DNA of 64,000 nucleotides from Actinomycetes bacterium. GTDB taxonomy: Bacteria; Actinomycetota; Thermoleophilia; RBG-16-64-13. The position numbers were made by a program, and so were the translations under genes. Within the stretch, counting starts at the first letter, position 1. Each line of letters begins with the position of its first letter. This document shows, one piece after another, positions 49,982 to 58,818 of the stretch. The stretch spans positions 153,139 to 217,138 of the forward strand of contig JAGXFW010000023.1 of NCBI GenBank assembly GCA_024637035.1, written 5' to 3'. The notes under the pieces were generated by a model. It did no database searches and was not told where the DNA came from. It saw only the letters and a list, made by a program, of their open reading frames with translations.

Positions 49982-50720
49982 GGACATCATCCCGGTACTA
50001 GACTTGATGAAGGGTCAGGTGGTCCACGGCGTACAAGGCGACCGCGACCACTATCGCCCGATCGACAGCGTCTTGACTCCCAGCTCCGAGCCGTTTGCCG
50101 TAGCTCAAGCCCTCCAGCGGGAGACGGACTGCCACGCGTTCTACGTCGCCGACCTGGACGCCATCCAGGGGACGGGAGGCCACGATGCGGAGGTCCGCAG
50201 TCTGACCGATGGGCTCGGGGTCGATCTCTGGGTGGACGCCGCGATCACCGACGCGGCCTCCGCCACACGGATCATCGACGCCGGGGCGTCGCGTGCGATT
50301 GTGGGCTCGGAAACGCTTCCGAGCCTCGAGGCCCTGCGAGAGATCCGCGACGCACTCCTCCCGGGACAGCTGCTTCTCAGCGTAGATGTGGGGGTCGACG
50401 GCGTCCTTAGCCGGTGTCCTGTCCTCCGAGGTTTGACCCCACTGGCCGCACTCGATCTGCTCTCGGGCGAGGGACTGACACACGTGATACTCCTGACTCT
50501 CGACCAAGTGGGTACGGGCAGAGGGCCCGACTGGTCGGCTCTAGAGGCCGCGCGTGCCGGATTCCCGCACCTATCCCTCATCGCGGGAGGCGGGGTGCGA
50601 ACTCCAGACGACATACGGAGACTGACGGAGCTGGGCGTATCGGGAGCGCTGGTCGCCACCTCCCTCCACCGAGGGTGGATCACTGGAGACGACCTCCGTG
50701 GGCTGCGGGACGGCCCGTAG
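49980..50720 (+). CDS. HisA-like TIM-barrel protein of the H4MPT cluster
   Basis: This 246-aa protein is related to HisA/HisF: MDIIPVLDLMKGQVVHGVQG at the N-terminus, FYVADLDAIQG and a C-terminal phosphate site IAGGGVRTPDDIRRL. No other histidine gene is nearby, so it is probably a paralogue used in cofactor synthesis or C1 metabolism; its reaction is unknown. ATG at 49980 fits the family start; an in-frame ATG at 49944 would overlap mfnD more. Confidence 0.82.
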   Translation: MDIIPVLDLMKGQVVHGVQGDRDHYRPIDSVLTPSSEPFAVAQALQRETDCHAFYVADLDAIQGTGGHDAEVRSLTDGLGVDLWVDAAITDAASATRIIDAGASRAIVGSETLPSLEALREIRDALLPGQLLLSVDVGVDGVLSRCPVLRGLTPLAALDLLSGEGLTHVILLTLDQVGTGRGPDWSALEAARAGFPHLSLIAGGGVRTPDDIRRLTELGVSGALVATSLHRGWITGDDLRGLRDGP

Positions 50721-50754
50721 CTCCGCGCCATCGCTCTGCACAGCCCGAGGACCC

Positions 50755-51642
50755 TCACCGTCGGGCGACGAGGTCGGAGACATTCCCGAGCATCCCGCCT
50801 TCCGTGAGGAAGACGAAGATGGACGCGGCCACCAGATCAGCGGTGGTGCCGGGATTCAGCCGGTGCGAATCATCCCGCAACTCTCGATCTAACCGGAGCA
50901 GTTCTTCGCGTCCCCGAGAAGAGAGAGAGCCCCCCGCTGCCAGCACATCTTCCGCGCGCCGCGAGATCGCCTCTGCGGTCGCCCGTCCCCCTTTGCGAGC
51001 GATGAGCGTGTCGGGCACCTCGGCGAGCACTGTCAAGAACGTGTGGACGATGGCATCCGAGAAAGTGCAGCCCTCCTCCCAAGTTCGGCGCAGAGTCTCG
51101 TACCCCAACCCGAACGTGATCTCGAACTGCGTGACGAACTCCCGAGCCACAGAATCTCGATCCTGAGCCAGCGCCATGGCGTGAAGCAGAGTGGCATCGA
51201 CAGTGTCGGCACTCACATCGTATCGCTCCACTGTCCCCAATCCGGACGGGGCGGCAAGGCGGATGGCAGTGTAGACCTTGTCGGAGTCGGCTGCAGTCAG
51301 CCCCGCCAGCACCTCCGCCACGGCCACCCGCAGCCCCTCTCCTGCGCCAACCCCCGCCGCCTTCGCCAAGGGCGCCAGAAGAAGGATGATCCCCAGGTTG
51401 GTGTTGGTGCAGACGAAGCGCCTGGTGTCACGCACCGCGCGCAGAACGGTCTCGCCAACCGTGGCAAGGGCCGCGTCCTGGAACGCCGGGCCGATGGCCA
51501 CGGCGCTGGTCACAAAGTCCTCGAACCGAGTGTCGTGGAACTCCGCGCGCCGCGAAACGTTGCCCGGCTTCTCGGCGTTCACCTCGAACAGGCATGCCAT
51601 CTGTGTAGCCCAGGCGATCTCGATCCCATCCAATGGGCTCAC
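50755..51642 (-). CDS. CitG-like (triphosphoribosyl-dephospho-CoA synthase family) protein
   Basis: This 295-aa helical protein shows NAEKPGNVSRRAEFHDTRFE, TNTNLGIILLLAPLA and LNPGTTADLVAASIFV. In H4MPT clusters members of this family are found next to mptN and fhc/fwd genes and are not involved in citrate lyase. The role is unproven; transfer of a phosphoribosyl group is conceivable. GTG at 51642 overlaps the mptN stop (GTGA). Confidence 0.85.
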   Translation of the reverse strand: MSPLDGIEIAWATQMACLFEVNAEKPGNVSRRAEFHDTRFEDFVTSAVAIGPAFQDAALATVGETVLRAVRDTRRFVCTNTNLGIILLLAPLAKAAGVGAGEGLRVAVAEVLAGLTAADSDKVYTAIRLAAPSGLGTVERYDVSADTVDATLLHAMALAQDRDSVAREFVTQFEITFGLGYETLRRTWEEGCTFSDAIVHTFLTVLAEVPDTLIARKGGRATAEAISRRAEDVLAAGGSLSSRGREELLRLDRELRDDSHRLNPGTTADLVAASIFVFLTEGGMLGNVSDLVARR

Positions 51643-52511
51643 CCCGACCCTCCGAGCACGTGGTCGACAAGACACTCGGCTGCGTCCACCCCTGTTGCCG
51701 AGAGCAACGCGCGCCACCCGGGGATCGTGTTGACCTCGAGAACGGAATACCCGCCACTCTCGCAGGGCAGGATGTCGACCCCCGCGTGCTCGGCTCCCAG
51801 CACTGCAGTGGCCCGAAGGCCCAACTCGATCACATGGTCGTCCGCGTCATAGGGCTCTCCCTTCGCCCCCTGAGCCGTGTTGGTCTTCCAGCCGTTTCCC
51901 CGGCGCAGCATGGTGGCGACCACCGTACCCCCCACCACGAAGACACGGATATCCGCATTGCCGTGGGGGACGAACTCCTGGAGGCAATACACGTATCGTC
52001 CCAGTTCGAGCGCCCGCACGATCCGGTAGCAGGTATCCACATCTGTCACGCGCACCATCCCCCGGCCTTCGGACCCGAACAACGGCTTCACGACGACGTC
52101 GCCGCCCAATTCCTCGAAGGCGGCGAGCGCCTCCTCCCAGCGCTCAGTGACCACTGTGCGCGGAGTCGGCAGACCGGCGTCCTCCAAACGAGCGGCGGTG
52201 TAGTACTTGTCCACTCCACGTTCGATGGCCGCAGCCGAATTGACCACCCGTACGCCGGCGGCCTCAAGGCGGTGGAGCGCGTCCACCCTGAAGATGATCT
52301 GCTCGAGCGACCCCGCCGGGATCGCCCGCACGAAGACCACGTCGAACTCGTCCAGCGGAGTCGATCCGGCCGTCAGCCGAGGCCGGGCCGTAACCCGGGC
52401 CGTCAGCTGGGTGACAGGGAAGCATTCAGCCACGATCCCCCGGCGGGCCAGCGCCACCGTGAGGGCCTCTGTGTGCCATCCCCCCGTCTGTCCGAGTATC
52501 CCGACCCTCAA
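51639..52511 (-). CDS. mptN: RimK-type ATP-grasp ligase, probable H4MPT:glutamate ligase MptN
   Basis: This 290-aa ATP-grasp protein has VVVKPLFGSEGRGMVRV (ATP loop), FVPHGNADIRVFVVGG and SVLEVNTIPGWRALLSATGV (metal ligands and C-terminus). MptN adds alpha-linked glutamate to H4MPT to form the sarcinapterin-like cofactor. TTG at 52511 overlaps the mch stop as TTGA and fits the family start RVGILGQTGGW. Confidence 0.82.
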   Translation of the reverse strand: MRVGILGQTGGWHTEALTVALARRGIVAECFPVTQLTARVTARPRLTAGSTPLDEFDVVFVRAIPAGSLEQIIFRVDALHRLEAAGVRVVNSAAAIERGVDKYYTAARLEDAGLPTPRTVVTERWEEALAAFEELGGDVVVKPLFGSEGRGMVRVTDVDTCYRIVRALELGRYVYCLQEFVPHGNADIRVFVVGGTVVATMLRRGNGWKTNTAQGAKGEPYDADDHVIELGLRATAVLGAEHAGVDILPCESGGYSVLEVNTIPGWRALLSATGVDAAECLVDHVLGGSG

Positions 52512-53473
52512 CCGAGGAGTACCTTCTCCACCATGGCGACATCGACCGCGCCCGCACGGAACGTGCGACCGCTGGTGACGTTCACGAGGGCGAGCTCCGC
52601 CGGACTGAAGAGTAGGGGATCGATCTCGTAGAAGTCTCCTCCGTACCGCTGGAAGAGCTCGGCAAAGGGGACGCCATAGTCCCGCGAGGCCCTCGACGGA
52701 AGACCCTCGATGACCCGTTCGATCTCGGCATCGTCGGTGCGCACCGTGTACCAAGCACGCCCGCCGTAGAGCACGGCGTCGTTCGTGCGGCCGATGGCCT
52801 GGAGGTCGTCGCCCGCCACGGGAGCCAGCGGGCACGTGCCGAAGCCGGACAAGACCGCGGATATGTCGAAGCCCACTTCGTGCATCTTGTGCAACCCGGT
52901 CTCCACGATCCTCGCGGCGATCTGCACAGAACCCACGAGGCTGGCCGTGGGCGCGACCAAGAGATGGAGACGGTCGGGAGCGACACCGCACTTTTTTGCG
53001 ATCCAGTCGGCGACCTCCTCGGTGGGCAGGCGGCGCGATTCAAGGGTCAGCACCGCCGCCTCTCCCGAATCGCGGTAGTCAATGATCTCGAAGATCGGGT
53101 CTCCCCGATACAAAGCCCTCGCCGGGCCGGAACCCATGGCGAAGTACGATGGCGATGACGGGGTCTCGGGCACGTTAAGCGCCCACCCGGCATACTGGGC
53201 GGCCATGCAGGCCAACAGTGGCCGATGGACGTTGACCTCCACGCCTGGGAGAGTGAGCCCTTCCAGATGCACCATACTGAGTCGGACCTCGCCCAATCCA
53301 CCCATACAGGCTTCGGCGAACAGGCGGCCGGCTTCCAGAGAGCCGGGCACCTCCACCCCAGCGTCCACGACCTGCGCGCCGTTCGCGAGATGAGAGACGG
53401 CCAATCCCAGAGGCTCGGCCTCTGCGACCATCCGCCGCACGATGCTATGCGCTATGTCATTGAGACTGATCAC
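52508..53473 (-). CDS. mch: Methenyltetrahydromethanopterin cyclohydrolase
   Basis: This 321-aa protein interconverts formyl-H4MPT and methenyl-H4MPT. It shows VEVNVHRPLLACMAAQYAGW, FAMGSGPARAL and the C-terminal GFGTCPLAPVAGDD followed by LYGGRAWYTVRTDD. GTG at 53473 has AAAGGGGAG upstream and overlaps the fwdC end by 17 bp. Confidence 0.94.
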   Translation of the reverse strand: MISLNDIAHSIVRRMVAEAEPLGLAVSHLANGAQVVDAGVEVPGSLEAGRLFAEACMGGLGEVRLSMVHLEGLTLPGVEVNVHRPLLACMAAQYAGWALNVPETPSSPSYFAMGSGPARALYRGDPIFEIIDYRDSGEAAVLTLESRRLPTEEVADWIAKKCGVAPDRLHLLVAPTASLVGSVQIAARIVETGLHKMHEVGFDISAVLSGFGTCPLAPVAGDDLQAIGRTNDAVLYGGRAWYTVRTDDAEIERVIEGLPSRASRDYGVPFAELFQRYGGDFYEIDPLLFSPAELALVNVTSGRTFRAGAVDVAMVEKVLLG

Positions 53474-54314
53474 GGACGAGGATCTCCCCTTTCCCTGACT
53501 GGTTGGTGTCACCCAGATAGCGCCGGAAGCAGCCGTCCGCCGCTACCGAGTCTATCGAAAGACCCCACTCCTCGAGCCGGCGCACGTAGAAGCGCAGGAA
53601 GGCGGGCTCGTAGCGGCAGGCGTAGCGGAACGTCGGCAGGAGTTTCGGAGCGTCACCGAAAGCCACGATACTGCCCCTCTTCATCCCCGCTCCGGGTCGC
53701 GCGCCCAGGCGACCGAAGACAAGGATGGAACCGGCGATCATGTGTGCGCCGGCGAACTCTCCCGTGTCTCCACCGACCACGATCGACCCTCGGCGCATCC
53801 GGGCCCCGACCTCCCCGCCGACGTTCCCGCCCACGATGATTGCGCCGCCGGTGACGCCTCGCGGCTCACCCGGATACGCCGCGCCCACGAAGTGGCCGGC
53901 ATCGCCTTGCACCACGATGCGACCACCCTTCATGTGGGCGCCTACCCAGTCTCCCGCCGACCGTTCCGCCGATATCTCGCCGCCCGACATGTAGGCCCCG
54001 AGATGGGGACCAACGTCGTCCGTCACCGATATGCGCCCCATCGACATCCCCAGCCCGATCTTCTTGACGTGACGCAGGTCGCCGGTGACCGTGATGTTAT
54101 CGGCACCCGCGCCGTCCACCTCGAACAGATCACCGAGGGTCACCCGTCGGCGGCCGTAGTAGGCGGGCAGCGCCGCGATCTCGGCCGGTCCGCGGCCCAG
54201 GAAGCGGTCCGGGCAGATGCTGTCGGCTTCCACGGGGATCGGGCTCGATTCCTTCCGGTACAGCGTTATCCCGCCCCGGTCCAACATCAGAGCGGCACAT
54301 GCCAAACAACCCAT
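53457..54314 (-). CDS. fwdC: Formylmethanofuran dehydrogenase/hydrolase subunit C
   Basis: This 285-aa beta-helix subunit is built of GxGxG-like repeats: GLGMSMGRISV, LGAYMSGGEIS, VGAHMKGGRIVV, VGARMRRGSIVV, AGAHMIAGSILV. It is related to the glutamate synthase alpha C-terminal domain. ATG at 54314 has AAGGAGG upstream. In archaea FwdC scaffolds the complex; bacterial FhcC does the same in the hydrolase version. Confidence 0.93.
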   Translation of the reverse strand: MGCLACAALMLDRGGITLYRKESSPIPVEADSICPDRFLGRGPAEIAALPAYYGRRRVTLGDLFEVDGAGADNITVTGDLRHVKKIGLGMSMGRISVTDDVGPHLGAYMSGGEISAERSAGDWVGAHMKGGRIVVQGDAGHFVGAAYPGEPRGVTGGAIIVGGNVGGEVGARMRRGSIVVGGDTGEFAGAHMIAGSILVFGRLGARPGAGMKRGSIVAFGDAPKLLPTFRYACRYEPAFLRFYVRRLEEWGLSIDSVAADGCFRRYLGDTNQSGKGEILVRDQSQ

Positions 54315-54363
54315 GAACGAAGCCTCCTTACTTCGCGCAACGCGATATGAGCGGCGCCCGGAT

Positions 54364-55251
54364 TCACGTGCCTACGAGTTCTCGAAGATGGAACTGGTAC
54401 CGACCCAGGGAACCTCCGTAGTTACCGGCCGAGATACGCACCACCCCCGGGAGACAGGCCGCCACCACACCGACCCGGGTCGCCTCGCCGACCAAGTCCT
54501 CTTCCAGCCCGTCGATGACGATCTCGAGGACGGCCTCGACGCCGTCGGGTAGAGCGCTCTCGACGAGGGGCCGGATCGTCGGGCAGAAGGGCGTGTTGCT
54601 GGAGACGTGCTGGCCCTTGTACTTCGACGAGACCTTGCTCCCGCTCCGAACGATGCCGCCAGGAAAGGGCATGATCACGCCTGGCACCGAGCGCATGGCA
54701 CCAACCGCGGTCTCGGCCGCCGCCAGAGCCGCCTCAATACCCTCAGCCATGATGAAGAAGTTGCCGCCGCCCACAGCTTTGCTCACCCGGAAGCTCTCCT
54801 CCACCACGAACTCACCGTCCATCACCGGCACCCGCCACAGCCGCCGTCCGTCGAGGAACTTGCTGCTCTGGAAGCCGTCGCCGAAGAACCGGAGCTTGCC
54901 TCCCACCTTGATCGCGTCGCCGGAGGCGAGGCCGTTGTAGCAGGCCGAGGTGGGCGACGTCATGATGCCTTGCCCTACGCGCTGGAGCAGCTGCGTTTCC
55001 ATCCCCTGGCGGGAGGTGGTGAAGAAGAGGGCGGCCACGCCGGGCCGGCCGTCGGGGGTGGGGTCGTCGGGTGCAAGTTCGTTCGTTCCGGCCTCGCACC
55101 CGCAGCCGATGATCGACGTGGCGAACCCCGTGGCGGCCTGCGCCGCCGTCAGTGCCCAGCTCTGGGTATGTGCGGTGACGATCAGCCGCGCGCCCGACAT
55201 CTCAAACGCCTCGGCGAACGTATCCTCGATCTCGACTCCGTTGATGCGCAT
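54364..55251 (-). CDS. ftr: Formylmethanofuran:tetrahydromethanopterin formyltransferase
   Basis: This 295-aa protein transfers the formyl group between methanofuran and H4MPT (FhcD in bacteria). It shows INGVEIEDTFAEAFEMSGAR at the N-terminus, ATGFATSIIGCGCEAG, and the C-terminal ISAGNYGGSLGRYQFHLREL. ATG at 55251 lies just after the DUF1464 stop. Confidence 0.95.
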   Translation of the reverse strand: MRINGVEIEDTFAEAFEMSGARLIVTAHTQSWALTAAQAATGFATSIIGCGCEAGTNELAPDDPTPDGRPGVAALFFTTSRQGMETQLLQRVGQGIMTSPTSACYNGLASGDAIKVGGKLRFFGDGFQSSKFLDGRRLWRVPVMDGEFVVEESFRVSKAVGGGNFFIMAEGIEAALAAAETAVGAMRSVPGVIMPFPGGIVRSGSKVSSKYKGQHVSSNTPFCPTIRPLVESALPDGVEAVLEIVIDGLEEDLVGEATRVGVVAACLPGVVRISAGNYGGSLGRYQFHLRELVGT

Positions 55252-55257
55252 GGAAAG

Positions 55258-56409
55258 TCAGCTCCTCTGCCAGAAGGGTGGCGGCGCGGGTTCGGACGTC
55301 CGATACCTCCGTCTCAGGGCCTCGGCCTCGCCCACGAACACGTGGTCGAGTACCGTCCCCTCCGCCCCGCGCAATCCCATGGTCTCCACCAGTTGCGCCA
55401 GGGAGGCGTCTCCCGTCAGCCCCTGGCCCACCAAAGCCGCACCTTGGGCCGCCTCCCCGGCGACCGACGCGAAGCCTTCCACGACACGCACTGGAGCGAA
55501 GGCCGTCAGGCGTCGCGACAACTCCGTAGCGAGCCTCGGCAGGTGACTCAGACGTCCCGACAAGACGATCTCTCGAGGCTGGGCCACCACGGCCACCATG
55601 CCTGCCACCCGTTTCACCACGTCCTCCAGTAGGGCCTCCATCGCCCGAGCCGCTCGAGGATCGGTGGCAACCGCGGCCACGACCTCCTCGGGGGAACGGT
55701 CGGGAGTGCCCGCGATCCAGGCCATCCCACCCGTAGCTAGGTTCCCCTTAGAGAAGCCGCCCATCAAGTACGCCAACTCCCCGTCCATGGCCCCGAGCGC
55801 CTGGAACCCCATGGCACCCGATGTGCCTCCGGACCCGTCCACGACCCTGCCTCCTTCCACTGCCACGACCGCAGTGAACGCACCTCCCAATTCCACGAAG
55901 ACAAGGGAGACCTCGTCGTAGGGTACTCGCCGGCGGTGCGCCTGGTCCCAGATGCCCAGCGCAACCGCGCACAGCTTATCGGCCGTGCCCATGTCGATGC
56001 GGTTGACCTTGCGATGCGCGGGCACCGTGGCGAGGTGGATCACGCCGGGCGACAAGCAGAGAGGCAAACCGCTCCGTTTCAACGCAAGGAGGATCTCCCC
56101 CATCCCTTCGACTATGGTTCCGAGAGGCTCACCGCGCACGCCGGTCGACACGCCCGGAGCGTCGCCCAACAGCATGAGACCGACCTCCCGGGGGCCCAGG
56201 TCTTCCACAGCCACCCACGGCAGGCCGTAGCCCGAGGGGCCGACGACTATGTCCACCGCACCGACCGAGCGGAGTGACTCCACGAACCGCGCCGGGTCGG
56301 CCCCTACCTCGGCCGTCGCGAACGTCGCATCCAGGAAGACGTCATCCCCGTCGCGTCCGCACACGTCGAAGCTCACGGTACCGGGGTCTATGCCGATGGC
56401 CCGCGTCAT
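55258..56409 (-). CDS. DUF1464 family ASKHA kinase-like protein
   Basis: This 383-aa sugar-kinase-fold protein has GIDPGTVSFDVCG at the N-terminus, FVELGGAFTAVVAVEGGRVV and EIVLSGRLSHLPRL near the C-terminus. The family is mainly archaeal and sometimes called a predicted butyrate kinase, without proof. ATG at 56409 overlaps the stop of the preceding gene (ATGA). Position between ftr and pterin genes suggests a cofactor-related kinase. Confidence 0.75.
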   Translation of the reverse strand: MTRAIGIDPGTVSFDVCGRDGDDVFLDATFATAEVGADPARFVESLRSVGAVDIVVGPSGYGLPWVAVEDLGPREVGLMLLGDAPGVSTGVRGEPLGTIVEGMGEILLALKRSGLPLCLSPGVIHLATVPAHRKVNRIDMGTADKLCAVALGIWDQAHRRRVPYDEVSLVFVELGGAFTAVVAVEGGRVVDGSGGTSGAMGFQALGAMDGELAYLMGGFSKGNLATGGMAWIAGTPDRSPEEVVAAVATDPRAARAMEALLEDVVKRVAGMVAVVAQPREIVLSGRLSHLPRLATELSRRLTAFAPVRVVEGFASVAGEAAQGAALVGQGLTGDASLAQLVETMGLRGAEGTVLDHVFVGEAEALRRRYRTSEPAPPPFWQRS

Positions 56410-57779
56410 CGTCCCGTCAGCCAGTCGTGCGCCCCGGAGTCCGGCTCCTCGGAGTCCGGCTCCCCGCTCAGATATCCCCACCGGAGTTCCGACTCCTGCG
56501 TGTACTTCTTGCCCAATCGCACGGCGAGAGCGGCCCGCTCCAGCTCACAACCCAGATAGAACGCATGGCCTGCGTCGACAGCGTCGAGAGTCTCGAACAG
56601 CGCGTACGGGTCGGTCCCCCGCGCGAAGACATCCCGGTTGAACACATACACCCACTCGCGGTCCGCGAAGATGCGATAGTGCGTATCACCGACGAGCCGC
56701 TGCATCTGGACCAACTCCTCTTCCGAGTATGTCTCGAACGGCGGGTCCTTCAAGATGATCAGGCTATCGTCGAGGGACTTGGGAAGCACGCGGTTCGTGT
56801 AGGCGTAGTGCATCAGCCGGCGGGCCAGGTCGAGCTCGCGCACCGAACCCCGTGCCCAGCTGATCACTTCGGTGGTGAGCACGTAGTCGATCTCGAGCTC
56901 GGCCATCACTCCCGCCATGAGAGCGTTGATGCCCGTGCTGTCCGCGTCGGTGAGTTCTGTGAGGTTGCCCAGCCCCATCAGTATCTCCGCTTCAGGGTGA
57001 CGTCGTCGGGTCTCGTGGTAGCGCACCAGCGCATCGGTGAACCCGAAGCTGAGAGGGTCGAGGATGGGGTCGATCACGTACTCGGCCCCCAGTGACGCCA
57101 CCCGGGCGATGTTCTTCTCCAACGAGTCGAGCCCCTCGCCGAAGTCGGGGATCACCACGACCTTACACCGGAGCCCCGGCACGAGATCCATGTTCTGGGA
57201 GTTCACGCTCAGGAGCAGGTCGACGCCGGCATCGTCGGCCTCCCGGATGGTCTCGGGATCGAAGGTGTCAACGCTCACCACGAAGCCACGATCCTTCAGA
57301 CCCGCCACCACCTCCCCGACGCCCGGAAAGCCTTCCATGGGCGGGGAGCCTAGGTCGATGATGTCGGCCCCGCTTCGCCGATAGTACTCGGCCACCCGGA
57401 GGATCTCCTCCCAGGGCATCCGATAGGCCTCCACGATCTCGGCCAGGATCTTGGTGCGGTACTCACCGTACCCCTCAAGGACCCGCTCCTTGCCGAAGAA
57501 GGGTGGCAGATCCTTCTGATCCTTCGGGCCGCGGACGACTGGGACGCCGAGCTTCCTCTCGATGACGGCTAGGTCGCCGCGACACAGACCCGGCACCATC
57601 ACCTGCCGGCACCCGCGTGCGTCCGACAACCGGCGGGCGATCCACTCAGCGCGCATCAGGGCGGCCACCGAGATGTCCAGTTCGGCCACCTCGTAGTCGA
57701 ACTCCAGCTCCAACCGGCCCAGAGTGCTCCGAAGCGCCTCGGCGGCCAACCTCCCGGTGACGAAGAGATACTCGAGCAT
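56406..57779 (-). CDS. Dihydropteroate-synthase-like protein of H4MPT biosynthesis
   Basis: This 457-aa protein has an N-terminal alpha/beta domain (LEYLFVTGRLAAEALRSTL) followed by a TIM barrel resembling dihydropteroate synthase: ADIIDLGSPPMEGFPGVGEV, VVSVDTFDPETIREADDAG, GLGNLTELTDADSTGINAL. It probably takes part in forming the pterin-aryl bond of H4MPT, but the exact reaction is not established. ATG at 57779 has GGAGGG upstream; the longer frame is a shadow of mptA. Confidence 0.82.
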   Translation of the reverse strand: MLEYLFVTGRLAAEALRSTLGRLELEFDYEVAELDISVAALMRAEWIARRLSDARGCRQVMVPGLCRGDLAVIERKLGVPVVRGPKDQKDLPPFFGKERVLEGYGEYRTKILAEIVEAYRMPWEEILRVAEYYRRSGADIIDLGSPPMEGFPGVGEVVAGLKDRGFVVSVDTFDPETIREADDAGVDLLLSVNSQNMDLVPGLRCKVVVIPDFGEGLDSLEKNIARVASLGAEYVIDPILDPLSFGFTDALVRYHETRRRHPEAEILMGLGNLTELTDADSTGINALMAGVMAELEIDYVLTTEVISWARGSVRELDLARRLMHYAYTNRVLPKSLDDSLIILKDPPFETYSEEELVQMQRLVGDTHYRIFADREWVYVFNRDVFARGTDPYALFETLDAVDAGHAFYLGCELERAALAVRLGKKYTQESELRWGYLSGEPDSEEPDSGAHDWLTGR

Positions 57780-57798
57780 CGGCAGACCCTCCGCTACC

Positions 57799-58818
57799 CT
57801 AGCCCGTGAGCCAGTCATCCAGAGACGAATGGCGGGGCGCGTGGGCCTCTCCCGCCAGCTCCGGACGGATCTCGGCCAGGGTCCCACCTCGCTCGGCGAA
57901 GGCGTTGTGCTCGTGTATTCCCTCGAAGTTCTCTTGCCGCGCCATGACGAACGAGTCTGCGGGCAGATCGGGATACGCCTCCACCACATTGCGCAGCATC
58001 TCACGCACCACGTCCTCGACGAACCGGGGATTGCGATGCGCCTTGTTCACGACGTAGAACTCGTCGGGGCGCTTGAGGAGTTCGTAGGTCTCGGAACTCA
58101 TGGAGCGCTCCACCACTTCGACGAGGTCCTCGGCACGGAGCTTCTCCTCCGTCCCGATCAGGAGCGTCCCCCTGCCCCGCTGGTTGTGCGAGGCAATGGG
58201 GAGCACGCCAAGGATCCGATCGGCCTGTTCCTCCGTGAGGCCGTTCTCCTGAAGAAGGTCTCTCGCATGACTCCTCATGATGTCTTGTGCGCACGGACAG
58301 ACCGTTAGACCCTCAACCTCTACCCCCACCACGTGGCGGGTGCGTTCCCGTGTGGAGGCCGCGATCCCCACCAGTGTGTAGAGCTCCTCGGTGGGCAGGT
58401 CGGTGATCGGCGTGCGCTTGATGATGGGGAAGTGCGCTCGGATGCGCACCTCGGAACGTAGCGCGTCCTGGGTCTCGACCACCTGCTGCGCCATGCGGCC
58501 GGCCAGCGATTCGATATTGGGGAACGGCTCCCACGCCAGCTCCCCGGCCAGACGCTCGACCACCTCGTTGAAACGCGACATGTGCACGCCGGCCTGCTCC
58601 GGATTCAGATCAGCGAAGAGGTCCATGGTGGCATAGAAGAGCTGCACTTCACCTCCGCCCGATATGCGGATGATCCGGCGCAGATTGGTGACTCCGGCAC
58701 GGCTCAGAGCGGCGGGTACCGCAGGCCTGCCGTTCTGCACGTCGCGCTCGATCCTGGGGGCGGCATTTCGGCCCGCAGGCACCGCTACACCTTCCCCGTC
58801 CTCCGCTTTCACCCGCAC
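57799..58818 (-). CDS. mptA: GTP cyclohydrolase MptA/FolE2-type
   Basis: This 339-aa type IB GTP cyclohydrolase, first step of H4MPT pterin synthesis, has the metal-binding GLTVCPCAQDI segment, SHNQRGRGTLLIG and FVVNKAHRNPRFVEDVVR-like C-terminal blocks. GTG at 58818 has AAGAGGTG upstream and overlaps the end of fwdA. It could also serve folate synthesis, but its location favours H4MPT. Confidence 0.88.
   Translation of the reverse strand: MRVKAEDGEGVAVPAGRNAAPRIERDVQNGRPAVPAALSRAGVTNLRRIIRISGGGEVQLFYATMDLFADLNPEQAGVHMSRFNEVVERLAGELAWEPFPNIESLAGRMAQQVVETQDALRSEVRIRAHFPIIKRTPITDLPTEELYTLVGIAASTRERTRHVVGVEVEGLTVCPCAQDIMRSHARDLLQENGLTEEQADRILGVLPIASHNQRGRGTLLIGTEEKLRAEDLVEVVERSMSSETYELLKRPDEFYVVNKAHRNPRFVEDVVREMLRNVVEAYPDLPADSFVMARQENFEGIHEHNAFAERGGTLAEIRPELAGEAHAPRHSSLDDWLTG

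Noticed and set aside
49980..50720. Histidine biosynthesis enzyme HisA
   Set aside because: The fold matches HisA/HisF, but no other his gene is nearby and all neighbours belong to methanofuran/H4MPT metabolism, so I describe it only as HisA-like.
50755..51642. Citrate lyase prosthetic-group gene citG
   Set aside because: Family similarity exists, but no citrate or malonate lyase genes occur; the location fits the H4MPT-cluster paralogue.
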